NCBI GenBank assembly: GCA_002386065.1
Contig: DGES01000001.1
Span: 15,450-52,054, forward strand
Direction: 5' to 3'
DNA length: 36,605 nucleotides
From: Firmicutes bacterium UBA3920
GTDB taxonomy: Bacteria; Bacillota; Clostridia; Caldicoprobacterales; Xylanivirgaceae
Made by a program: the position numbers and the translations under genes. Below are positions 21,666 to 29,023 of this stretch, piece by piece. Positions within the stretch are counted from its first letter, which is position 1. Each line of letters starts with the position of its first letter. The notes beneath the pieces are model-generated. The model saw nothing but the letters and a program-made list of their open reading frames with translations, did no database searches and had not been told where the DNA came from.

Positions 21666-24095
21666 ATGGCATTTTTTGGGAGATTTACAGAAAGGGCTCA
21701 GAGGGCATTGGTATATGCGCAAGAAGAGGCAAAGAGATTAGGACATAATTATGTGGGGACTGAGCATCTTCTTTTAGGTTTACTTCAAGAAAATGAAGGT
21801 GTAGCAGCACAAGTTTTAAAAGAGGAAGGAATAGATGCTGATCGAGTAAGGGAGCAGATAGAAGCCCTCGTTGGTAAGGGAAACTTTATGATTGATGGAG
21901 GGTTTGGATATACTCCTAGGACAAAGAGAATATTGGAATTGAGTTTTTACGAGGCTAGGAGTTTAGGACATAATTATGTGGGGACTGAACATCTTCTTCT
22001 TGCTCTTATACGCGAAGGAGAAGGTGTGGCGGTACGAATACTCAAGGATGCAGGAGTGGATATACAATCCTTGAGGGCAAAAATTATAAATGCGTTAAAG
22101 GAAGAGGGTATGGAAACAGGTCAACAAAGAGGACCTGCTCAGAGTAATACTCCTACTTTAGATAAATATGGACGCGATCTTACCCATATGGCAAGGGAAG
22201 GTAAATTAGATCCCGTAGTGGGTAGAGAGAAGGAAATAGAGAGGGTTATCCAGATATTGAGCAGACGTACTAAAAATAATCCTGTACTCATAGGAGAACC
22301 AGGAGTAGGTAAGACAGCTGTTGCTGAGGGATTGGCACAGCGTATAGTTGAAGGTAATGTGCCTGAACCTTTAAAAAACAAACGGCTTGTATCTCTAGAT
22401 ATGTCATCTATAGTGGCAGGTGCAAAGTATAGGGGTGAGTTTGAGGAACGATTAAAGACTGTAATGGATGAGGTTAGGAAGGCAAACGATGTAATACTGT
22501 TTTTAGATGAACTCCATACTATAGTGGGCGCCGGCGCTGCAGAGGGAGCAATTGATGCATCTAATATATTGAAACCAGCGCTATCGAGGGGCGAGATACA
22601 AATCATAGGTGCTACTACAATAGATGAATATAGAAAGCATGTGGAAAAGGATGCGGCATTAGAGAGACGTTTCCAGCCTGTAATGGTAGAGGAGCCATCT
22701 AAGGAAGAGGCTATAGAGATATTAATGGGACTTAGGGATAGATATGAAGCCCATCATAAGGTACGTATAACTGATGAAGCAATTAAAGCTGCAGTTAATC
22801 TATCAGATAGATATATAAGGGATAGATATCTACCAGATAAGGCGATCGATCTAATAGACGAAGCCGCATCTAAGGTGAGATTACAGGCATTTACTCCTCC
22901 TTCTGATTTAAAGGAATTGGAAGAGAAATTAGAAGATCTTAGTAAAGAAAAGGAAGAGGCAGTTATGAACCAGAATTATGAAAAGGCTGCCAAAATAAGA
23001 GATGAAGAGCAAAAGATAAAAGAGCAAATAGAAAGAGAAAAGAAAAAATGGGAAAGTGAAAATAGTGAGGGCGACAAGATTGTAGATGAAGAAGATGTAG
23101 CCTCAATAGTATCTAGTTGGACAGGTATACCCGTTGTAAAACTTACAGAGGATGAAGCTGAACGGCTTATGAATATGGAGGAGATACTTCATAAACGTGT
23201 TATAGGACAAGATGAAGCAGTGGAAGCGGTATCTAGGGCAGTGAGAAGAGCAAGAGCAGGCCTTAAGGATCCTAATAGGCCAATAGGTTCATTTATGTTC
23301 TTAGGTCCTACAGGTGTGGGAAAAACTGAATTGTGTAGAGCACTTGCAGAGGTCTTATTTGGCGATGAAGAAGCCATGATAAGAATAGATATGTCAGAGT
23401 ATATGGAAAAGCATACTGTGTCTAGACTAGTAGGTTCTCCTCCTGGATATGTAGGATATGATGAAGGAGGTCAGCTTACCGAGGCAGTCAGAAGAAAGCC
23501 TTATTCTGTAGTACTATTTGACGAGATAGAGAAGGCACATCCAGATGTATTTAATATATTGCTACAGATATTAGAAGATGGAAGATTAACAGATGCTCAG
23601 GGAAGGACTGTAGACTTTAGAAACACTGTAATAGTTATGACTTCAAATGTAGGTGCCCATACTATACGTAAACAGAAGACACTGGGATTTGTGACAGATG
23701 AAGATAAGTCAAGCGAATATGAGAAGATGAAAGAAAATGTACTTGAAGAGTTGAGGCGTACGTTTAGACCAGAATTTTTAAATAGGCTTGACGAGATAAT
23801 AGTATTCCACTCACTAGAAAAAGAACATATAAAGGAAATAGTAGATCTTATGTTAGAAAATGTTTCAGAGAGATTAGAACCACAGGAGATATCCATTGAG
23901 GTTACAGACGACGCAAAAGACTTACTAGCAGATGAAGGTTTTGATGAGAATTACGGTGCACGTCCATTGAGGAGAGCAATACAACGTATGGTAGAAGACG
24001 GCCTATCAGACGAGATACTGGCAGGCAATATAGAAGAAGGCGATAAAGTAATTATAGATGCACAGGATGGTAAAATGACATTTAAGAAAAAGTAG
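21666..24095 (+). CDS. clpC: ATP-dependent Clp protease ATPase subunit ClpC
   Basis: ClpC is a Hsp100 unfoldase that feeds ClpP and recognises arginine-phosphorylated proteins. The 809 residues show two N-terminal Clp repeats, each with LGHNYVGTEHLLL (about 25 and 100). AAA domain 1 has GEPGVGKTAVAEGLA, and a UVR-containing middle domain (KEEAVMNQNYEKAAKIRDEE) follows. AAA domain 2 has GPTGVGKTEL. A VGSPPGYVGYDEGG pore loop and the Clp C-terminal domain complete it. ATG 21666 has GAGGAGGT 7 bases upstream. It ends the CtsR operon and is followed by a strong terminator. clpP is not in the window. Confidence 0.98.
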   Translation: MAFFGRFTERAQRALVYAQEEAKRLGHNYVGTEHLLLGLLQENEGVAAQVLKEEGIDADRVREQIEALVGKGNFMIDGGFGYTPRTKRILELSFYEARSLGHNYVGTEHLLLALIREGEGVAVRILKDAGVDIQSLRAKIINALKEEGMETGQQRGPAQSNTPTLDKYGRDLTHMAREGKLDPVVGREKEIERVIQILSRRTKNNPVLIGEPGVGKTAVAEGLAQRIVEGNVPEPLKNKRLVSLDMSSIVAGAKYRGEFEERLKTVMDEVRKANDVILFLDELHTIVGAGAAEGAIDASNILKPALSRGEIQIIGATTIDEYRKHVEKDAALERRFQPVMVEEPSKEEAIEILMGLRDRYEAHHKVRITDEAIKAAVNLSDRYIRDRYLPDKAIDLIDEAASKVRLQAFTPPSDLKELEEKLEDLSKEKEEAVMNQNYEKAAKIRDEEQKIKEQIEREKKKWESENSEGDKIVDEEDVASIVSSWTGIPVVKLTEDEAERLMNMEEILHKRVIGQDEAVEAVSRAVRRARAGLKDPNRPIGSFMFLGPTGVGKTELCRALAEVLFGDEEAMIRIDMSEYMEKHTVSRLVGSPPGYVGYDEGGQLTEAVRRKPYSVVLFDEIEKAHPDVFNILLQILEDGRLTDAQGRTVDFRNTVIVMTSNVGAHTIRKQKTLGFVTDEDKSSEYEKMKENVLEELRRTFRPEFLNRLDEIIVFHSLEKEHIKEIVDLMLENVSERLEPQEISIEVTDDAKDLLADEGFDENYGARPLRRAIQRMVEDGLSDEILAGNIEEGDKVIIDAQDGKMTFKKK

Positions 24096-24100
24096 GATAT

Positions 24101-24147
24101 AAAAAGGCTATTCTAGAACTGTTAATAAATCTAGAATAGCCTTTTTT
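24101..24147 (+). terminator. Terminator after clpC
   Basis: Perfect 17-bp arms (24101-24117 and 24130-24146, AAAAAGGCTATTCTAGA and its complement) surround a 12-base loop. The right arm ends in a T run. Confidence 0.93.
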
Positions 24148-24244
24148 ATATTTGATGAAATAGAAATAATAATTGGTACACTATGAGTATTGTGGGGTTT
24201 TGGAAGATGCTGAAATAGCTTTGAGGCTCAAAAGCATTAGACAT

Positions 24245-24916
24245 TTAACTGAGTTCGCGTCTATATTTGTCCATGGAAATCTTAAAGAGTTCTCCAGTGG
24301 TTGGTGGAGTATATGTTATGGCATTAGCCCCTGCTTCTATAGTCGCCATAATAGTTTCTTCAGTAGGACCTCCAGTGGCGACTATTGGTACCTCAGGGAA
24401 TTCATCTCTTATTTGCCTTACTATGTTAGCTGTCTTCGCTGCACCTGAAACATTTAGAATGGTGGCTCCTGCATCTAATCTAGATTTAATATCGGTATTT
24501 TCTGATACTACAGTGACCATTATGGGTATATCTATAATTTTGCGCATAGCCATTATGGTCTCATTGGGCGTGGGAGCATTGACTACTACACCTATTGCTC
24601 CTTTAAATTCAGCATCAAGGGCCAAGTTGACAACCCTTCTGCCTCTAGTTAATCCACCACCTACTCCACAAAAGACTGGAACATCAGCAACCATGGTTAT
24701 AGCTTGAGTTATAGCTGGTTGTGGAGTAAAGGGATATACAGCAATTATGGAATCAGCATTTATATTTTTTATAATTGAGACATCTGTTGTAAAGGCTAGG
24801 GAGCGGATGAGTTTGCCAAATATTCTTATTCCACTTGCATGCTGTATACATTCGGGTACTTCTATCAAGTGTCGTCTAAGATTACCTCTTATATCAGGAA
24901 TATTATTGTTATGCAT
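24245..24916 (-). CDS. Conserved TIM-barrel-like protein of unknown function
   Basis: I recognise the sequence type as a conserved clostridial protein often labelled only 'hydrolase', but I cannot give a reaction. The 223 residues alternate strands and helices as in a (beta/alpha)8 barrel: ADSIIAVYPF, DVPVFCGVGGGLTRG, GAIGVVVNAPTPNETI, IPIMVTVVSENTD, GATILNVSGAAKT and PIVATGGPTEETI. The end is GANAITYTPPTTGELFK. The late VATGGP and ANAITYTPP strands resemble phosphate-binding ends of aldolase-type barrels such as KDPG aldolase or ThiE. The start ATG 24916 has AAAGGAGAC upstream on the minus strand. It stands alone, convergent with clpC. Confidence 0.8.
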   Translation of the reverse strand: MHNNNIPDIRGNLRRHLIEVPECIQHASGIRIFGKLIRSLAFTTDVSIIKNINADSIIAVYPFTPQPAITQAITMVADVPVFCGVGGGLTRGRRVVNLALDAEFKGAIGVVVNAPTPNETIMAMRKIIDIPIMVTVVSENTDIKSRLDAGATILNVSGAAKTANIVRQIRDEFPEVPIVATGGPTEETIMATIEAGANAITYTPPTTGELFKISMDKYRRELS

Positions 24917-25032
24917 TACTAAGTCTCCTTTCGTGTAAATTTCCTATATTGTACCATAGATTTTAATAATATAAAATATAAACTAAAGAGAAAGCAAAAT
25001 ATTGGACTTTAAAGAAATTCAGCAAAAACGGG

Positions 25033-25058
25033 AAAAGATGGGCATATGCCCATCTTTT
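25033..25058 (-). terminator. Hairpin downstream of the 46-residue ORF
   Basis: A 26-base perfect palindrome (AAAAGATGGGCAT and its complement) overlaps the stop codon of the small minus-strand ORF. Read on the minus strand it is followed by CCCGTTTTT, which would make it a terminator for that ORF. Confidence 0.65.
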
Positions 25059-25197
25059 AGGGTTTATAGTCTCTCAGCATAAATATGTTTGTTGGCTGGG
25101 CCCTATTGCCAAATAAAGCGATCATAATAATTATTATGGCAATAATCAATATGACTATTCCTACTATAGATTTTTTGTTTAGGAAGAAGATCTTCAT
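25057..25197 (-). CDS. Small membrane protein, 46 residues, unknown
   Basis: This ORF is too short to be called by most gene finders. It reads MKIFFLNKKS, then a pure hydrophobic helix (residues 11-29, rich in Ile and Val), then a polar end NRAQPTNIFMLRDYKP. A basic N-terminus before one membrane span suggests a small anchored protein with its tail outside. A G-rich ribosome-binding region (AGGGGGGTGGGTGGG) directly precedes ATG 25197. A hairpin sits exactly at its stop. Similar MK-F-NKK openings occur in anchored sporulation enzymes such as PdaB-type deacetylases. It could therefore be the surviving N-terminus of a larger gene, but I see no downstream remnant. Confidence 0.5.
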   Translation of the reverse strand: MKIFFLNKKSIVGIVILIIAIIIIMIALFGNRAQPTNIFMLRDYKP

Positions 25198-25340
25198 CCC
25201 ACCCACCCCCTATTATAAGAAATATGCAGGGAATTGAATATTTAGTAATCAAATCATATATGTTTTAAAAATTATAATTTTAATATTGATAATATTCAAT
25301 TTATAATTGCTATAAAATGAAATATAGGAATTTAAAATAT

Positions 25341-25369
25341 TTGTACTTAGATTTTAACTGTGATATAAT
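25341..25369 (+). promoter_or_regulatory. Sigma-A promoter for the flavin reductase gene
   Basis: TTGTAC (25341-25346) and TATAAT (25364-25369) are separated by 17 bases, 62 bases before the start codon. Confidence 0.75.
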
Positions 25370-25431
25370 TGTGGCTAGAATAGATGGCTCAAAGGTTAAA
25401 GGTGATCCATTTCAAATTTAGGAGGTAAATT

Positions 25432-25938
25432 ATGTTAAAAGACATACCTTATAATCAATTTATATTAGAAGTTAACAGACAATTGACTTCAGGGGGAATA
25501 TTTTTAAACACAATGGGAGAAAAGGTAAACACAATGGTAATAGGTTGGGGTGGCATAAATGTATTTTGGGGCAAACCAATATTTATAGTCCCAGTGCGAA
25601 AGTCTCGATTTACCCATAGACAACTTGAAGATTCAGGAGAATTTACAATAAGTGTACCACTAGATCAGGATAAACATTTGAAATCTGCACTTGCCTTTTG
25701 TGGTTCAAAGTCTGGAAAGGACTATGATAAATTTAAAGAATGTGGCATTACTCCTGCTCCAGCTAAAATATTGAACACTCCTATAGTAGGAGAGTGTCCT
25801 TTACACTATGAATGCAAAGTGGTATATAAACAAGATATCATACCAGAGAATCTTAATAAGGGTATAAATGAAAAATGGTATCCTGACTATCATACCCTAT
25901 ACTTTGGTGAGATATTGGCCTGTTACATAAAAGAATAG
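25432..25938 (+). CDS. Flavin reductase-like (FMN-binding) family protein
   Basis: The 168-residue protein has the split-barrel fold of flavin reductase/FMN-binding proteins: GIFLNTMGEKVNTMVIGWGG near the start, FIVPVRKSRFTHRQLEDSGE, and FTISVPLD. Family members reduce free flavin with NAD(P)H, or hold FMN and act on other substrates. The substrate here cannot be inferred. FCGSKSGKDYDKFKECGI contains two cysteines not usual for the catalytic core. ATG 25432 has AGGAGGT at 25421-25427. Its stop is only three bases from the convergent aroA stop, with no terminator between them. Confidence 0.85.
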   Translation: MLKDIPYNQFILEVNRQLTSGGIFLNTMGEKVNTMVIGWGGINVFWGKPIFIVPVRKSRFTHRQLEDSGEFTISVPLDQDKHLKSALAFCGSKSGKDYDKFKECGITPAPAKILNTPIVGECPLHYECKVVYKQDIIPENLNKGINEKWYPDYHTLYFGEILACYIKE

Positions 25939-25941
25939 ACA

Positions 25942-27234
25942 TTATGTCATGCTTAATTTTTTTAGCAGACTAAAGAAGCCAGGGAAGGATATATCTATCC
26001 ACTGGCTATTTTTTATAGTGGTTTTCCCGATAGCTATGAGTCCCCCTATAGCTGCCATCATAGCTATTCGGTGATCTTTAGCACAGTCGATGACATTCCC
26101 ATATAGAGGAGTGGGGCCTTCAATTATCATCCCATCGGATGTAGCCTCTATATTTGCTCCAAGTCTAGTGAGCGTATTTACTGTGGACAGTATTCTATTA
26201 GACTCTTTTATAGTAAGTTCTTGTGCATCTTTGATTATGGTAGTACCCGTTGCTTGAGTTGCTGCCAGGGCTATTATGGGAATTTCATCTATCAGTCGAG
26301 GAATCATATCTCCTTGGATTGTGGTTGCATTTAATTTAGAATTTGTTACTCTAATATCTCCTTTTAATTCTCCCATTTCTTCTTTGATATTTTCAATGTG
26401 AATATCTCCACCCATTGACATGTATACATCTAATATACCTGAACGAGTAGTATTAAGTCCTACATCTCTTATAATAACTGTTGAGTTTGGAACTAGAAGT
26501 CCAGCAGTTATCATAAATGCAGCAGATGAAATATCTCCTGGTATGTATATATCTTGTGCATATAATGTGGGTTCAGGCTCTATATATATTTTTTTATCTA
26601 CTATATCTATGGTTGCTCCCATGGCTTTGAGCATTATTTCGGTATGATTGCGACTTTTTGTAACTTCTGTTATTACAGAAGGGGAAGAAGCATATAAGGC
26701 GGCAAGAAGTATGGCCGACTTTACTTGGGCACTAGCTACAGGTAGAATATAATCGATGCCATGTAGACGAGCAGGTTCGATATGAACGGGAAGGTAGTGT
26801 TGTTCACCTTTTCCATGTATATTTGCCTTCATATTAGATAGGGGTATTACTATTCTATCCATAGGGCGGCGGCGGAGATTTTTATCTCCAGTTATACTGC
26901 TAGAGAAAGGCTGTCCGGCTAACAATCCTATTAAAAGCCTTGCCGTTGTGCCGGAATTTCCTGCATATATCTGACAAGGAGCTTTAGTGAGCCCATTTAA
27001 TCCTACTCCTTCAATTACAACTTTTTTTGTATAAGGATCTAAATTTATATTGGTGCCCATAGATTTCAATGCATCTATGGTATTTAGGCAATCTTTACCC
27101 ATGGGAAAGTTTTCAAGTTTAGCAGTTCCTTTTCCTATTGAGTTTAGTATAACTGCCCTATGGGCTATGGATTTATCTCCAGGTATTCTTATTTCGCCAT
27201 TTAGACTGTTTACAGGATACACGTCTATATCCAT
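25942..27234 (-). CDS. aroA: 3-phosphoshikimate 1-carboxyvinyltransferase (EPSP synthase)
   Basis: AroA joins phosphoenolpyruvate to shikimate-3-phosphate in the sixth step of the shikimate pathway. The 430-residue sequence is complete. PGDKSIAHR at 18-26 and GNSGTTARL at 92-100 bind substrate. LRRRPM at 120-125 is the shikimate phosphate/PEP motif, and KESNRI appears late in the chain. The GNSGTT signature is of the Bacillus-like rather than the enterobacterial (GNAGTA) type. ATG 27234 has AAAAAGGAGG upstream on the minus strand. It starts 25 bases after the aroB stop, so aroB-aroA form an operon. Confidence 0.96.
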   Translation of the reverse strand: MDIDVYPVNSLNGEIRIPGDKSIAHRAVILNSIGKGTAKLENFPMGKDCLNTIDALKSMGTNINLDPYTKKVVIEGVGLNGLTKAPCQIYAGNSGTTARLLIGLLAGQPFSSSITGDKNLRRRPMDRIVIPLSNMKANIHGKGEQHYLPVHIEPARLHGIDYILPVASAQVKSAILLAALYASSPSVITEVTKSRNHTEIMLKAMGATIDIVDKKIYIEPEPTLYAQDIYIPGDISSAAFMITAGLLVPNSTVIIRDVGLNTTRSGILDVYMSMGGDIHIENIKEEMGELKGDIRVTNSKLNATTIQGDMIPRLIDEIPIIALAATQATGTTIIKDAQELTIKESNRILSTVNTLTRLGANIEATSDGMIIEGPTPLYGNVIDCAKDHRIAMMAAIGGLIAIGKTTIKNSQWIDISFPGFFSLLKKLSMT

Positions 27235-27259
27235 TTAGGAAAACCTCCTTTTTGCAAAG

Positions 27260-28336
27260 TCAAGTTGATAAAACCTCATGGAGTAGGGTATTATCAATGT
27301 CTGTATATAGATCTACTGCGCCGGCGCCGGTGGGCAGGATAAAGATTATATTACCTCCACGATTTTTCTTATCCAATGACATCTTATCTATAAGCAGGGA
27401 ACTGTCTATTCCACTGAGTTTAGTAGGGAGGGAGCATTTTTCAAGTAACTGAATGAGTCTATATACATAAGTTTGTTCAATGAGGCTTAAACGGTTTGCA
27501 AGTTTTGCTTCATATACCATACCTAGTGCTATGGCTTCACCGTGTATATATGTCTTATAGTTTGTTGCGGCTTCTATGGCATGGCCTATTGTATGACCAA
27601 AGTTCAATATAACTCGTAGACCTTCTTCTTTTTCATCTCTTTCAACTATATGTGATTTTATTTCACAGGCTCTTCGTATGGCATGGATTAATGTGTTGGT
27701 ATTGAGGGATAGTATGCTGTCTATATTTTTTTCTATCCAATTTAGGAATTCTATATCCCAAATATAGCCATATTTTATTAACTCAGCCATTCCTCCCACA
27801 AACTCTCGTTTAGGCAATGTATTCAATGTATTTACATTTATATAGACTAAGTTGGGTTGATAAAAAGAGCCTATTATGTTCTTTGCAGCTGGATGGTTGA
27901 CTGCGACTTTACCTCCAATACTACTGTCTATTTGTGCAAGTAATGTAGTGGGGATCTGTATAAAGCCTATTCCTCTCATATAGGTGGCAGCTATAAAACC
28001 AGAGATATCACCAACTACACCTCCACCCAGTGCAATTATGGTAGATTGTCTATCTAGATGGGCATTGAGTGCCTCTGTATAGAGATAGTTGGCACATTCT
28101 AAACTCTTAGAACTTTCACCAGGAGGAATTACAACAACATTATGTTCATATTCATGTTTGGTAAGCAGTTTATCTAATGTAGGATAGTATAGGGGATAGA
28201 CATTTTCATCACATATTACAAAGAATTTCTTTGATTTTACACAAGAGCTTAGAGCTGTAATTAATGGTTCCCAATTATTTTCTATAATATATATATAGTA
28301 TGGTCGACTACCAGTATTTACATAAATTTTCTCCAT
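27260..28336 (-). CDS. aroB: 3-dehydroquinate synthase
   Basis: AroB converts DAHP to 3-dehydroquinate, the second shikimate step, using NAD and a divalent metal. The 358 residues include the NAD-binding loop PPGESSKSLE (71-80), ALGGGVVGDISGF (102-114), and TTLLAQIDSSIGGKVAVNHP. AELIKYG provides a metal ligand region, as do GHTIGHAIE and HGEAIALGM. ATG 28336 follows GAGAGGATAAAAATT on the minus strand. It is the first gene of the aroB-aroA operon, with a well-formed promoter about 110 bases upstream that contains a long palindrome. Confidence 0.96.
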   Translation of the reverse strand: MEKIYVNTGSRPYYIYIIENNWEPLITALSSCVKSKKFFVICDENVYPLYYPTLDKLLTKHEYEHNVVVIPPGESSKSLECANYLYTEALNAHLDRQSTIIALGGGVVGDISGFIAATYMRGIGFIQIPTTLLAQIDSSIGGKVAVNHPAAKNIIGSFYQPNLVYINVNTLNTLPKREFVGGMAELIKYGYIWDIEFLNWIEKNIDSILSLNTNTLIHAIRRACEIKSHIVERDEKEEGLRVILNFGHTIGHAIEAATNYKTYIHGEAIALGMVYEAKLANRLSLIEQTYVYRLIQLLEKCSLPTKLSGIDSSLLIDKMSLDKKNRGGNIIFILPTGAGAVDLYTDIDNTLLHEVLST

Positions 28337-28447
28337 AATTTTTATCCTCTCTTAAAAGTAGTTATATGATGATTCAATATTAGTCAGTTTCATAGTACTT
28401 TTAGTCAATTTTGTTGTTGATTAATTTTAGCCCATTGACTTAAACTT

Positions 28448-28476
28448 ATTCTATATATGTACATATATATTGTCAA
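28448..28476 (-). promoter_or_regulatory. aroB-aroA promoter with an 18-bp palindrome in the spacer
   Basis: On the minus strand, TTGACA (28476-28471) and TAGAAT (28453-28448) are 17 bases apart, a near-consensus sigma-A promoter. The spacer is almost filled by an exact 18-bp palindrome TATATATGTACATATATA (28452-28469). This is a likely operator or an intrinsic sequence bias of the spacer. Confidence 0.7.
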
Positions 28477-28863
28477 CATTGACTTAATTATATTTTTAGC
28501 ATTTTGAAGAGGTCTTAAAAATCAAATAGATTTATGATTGTATAAGCGTTACATATTTTTAGCTTTGTTAGCTTCATTTGTGTATGTGCTATTAGAAAAC
28601 TTTTTTTACTACAAATTTTAGAATCCCTAAATATAGATTAACAATGTTTACGAACATCGAAAATAGCGAATTTAGTATTAGGGATGTTGTTTTAATAAGT
28701 ATGTATGGGAATGATAAGATTTCTATGCCCTTTATTTCTTGGTTAAGGTTAACTTTGTTTTCTATTGTTCCGTTATTCTTTATTGGTATTTCTACAAGTA
28801 GGCTAAAAAAATCCGTCATTTAATATTAGAACCTGGGGATTAGTTCCTCTAGCAAAAAACGAA
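28477..28863. other. Intergenic region between aroB and the EF-G paralogue
   Basis: No secure gene lies here. A minus-strand ORF at 28592-28819 would encode 75 residues with a long hydrophobic second half (from LSFPYILIKT onward). It lacks a ribosome-binding site before ATG 28819 and is probably chance in AT-rich DNA, though a small membrane protein cannot be excluded. Confidence 0.5.
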
Positions 28864-28893
28864 TTGACAGTAATGAGTGTTGAATGATAAACT
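28864..28893 (+). promoter_or_regulatory. Candidate promoter for the EF-G paralogue
   Basis: TTGACA (28864-28869) and TAAACT (28888-28893) are 18 bases apart. This leaves a leader of about 120 bases. A 7-bp hairpin CAAGTGG (28967-28973) / CCACTTG (28984-28990) lies in it, just before the ribosome-binding site. Confidence 0.45.
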
Positions 28894-29023
28894 AAGAATT
28901 AGTTATAAATATATTCAGCTCTATACAAAAAACTACATCTTACCAAATAATGCACCACATCCATGTCAAGTGGCAAGTAGCATCCACTTGTCGCTAGAAC
29001 ACAATAAGCTAGGGGGAATGTGC

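Noticed and set aside
22139..22606. 155-residue minus-strand ORF opposite clpC
   Set aside because: It is antisense to a highly conserved AAA domain, has low-complexity composition, and no ribosome-binding site was seen.
24267..24707. 146-residue plus-strand ORF opposite the TIM-barrel gene
   Set aside because: The minus-strand frame has clear conserved barrel motifs and a good ribosome-binding site. The plus frame is its shadow.
28592..28819. 75-residue hydrophobic minus-strand ORF upstream of aroB
   Set aside because: There is no ribosome-binding site before its ATG and the region is very AT-rich. It is kept only as a remote possibility in the intergenic entry.
28877..29023. 49-residue N-terminal extension of the EF-G paralogue
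   Set aside because: It has no similarity to EF-G, overlaps the candidate promoter, and a good ribosome-binding site serves the later ATG.
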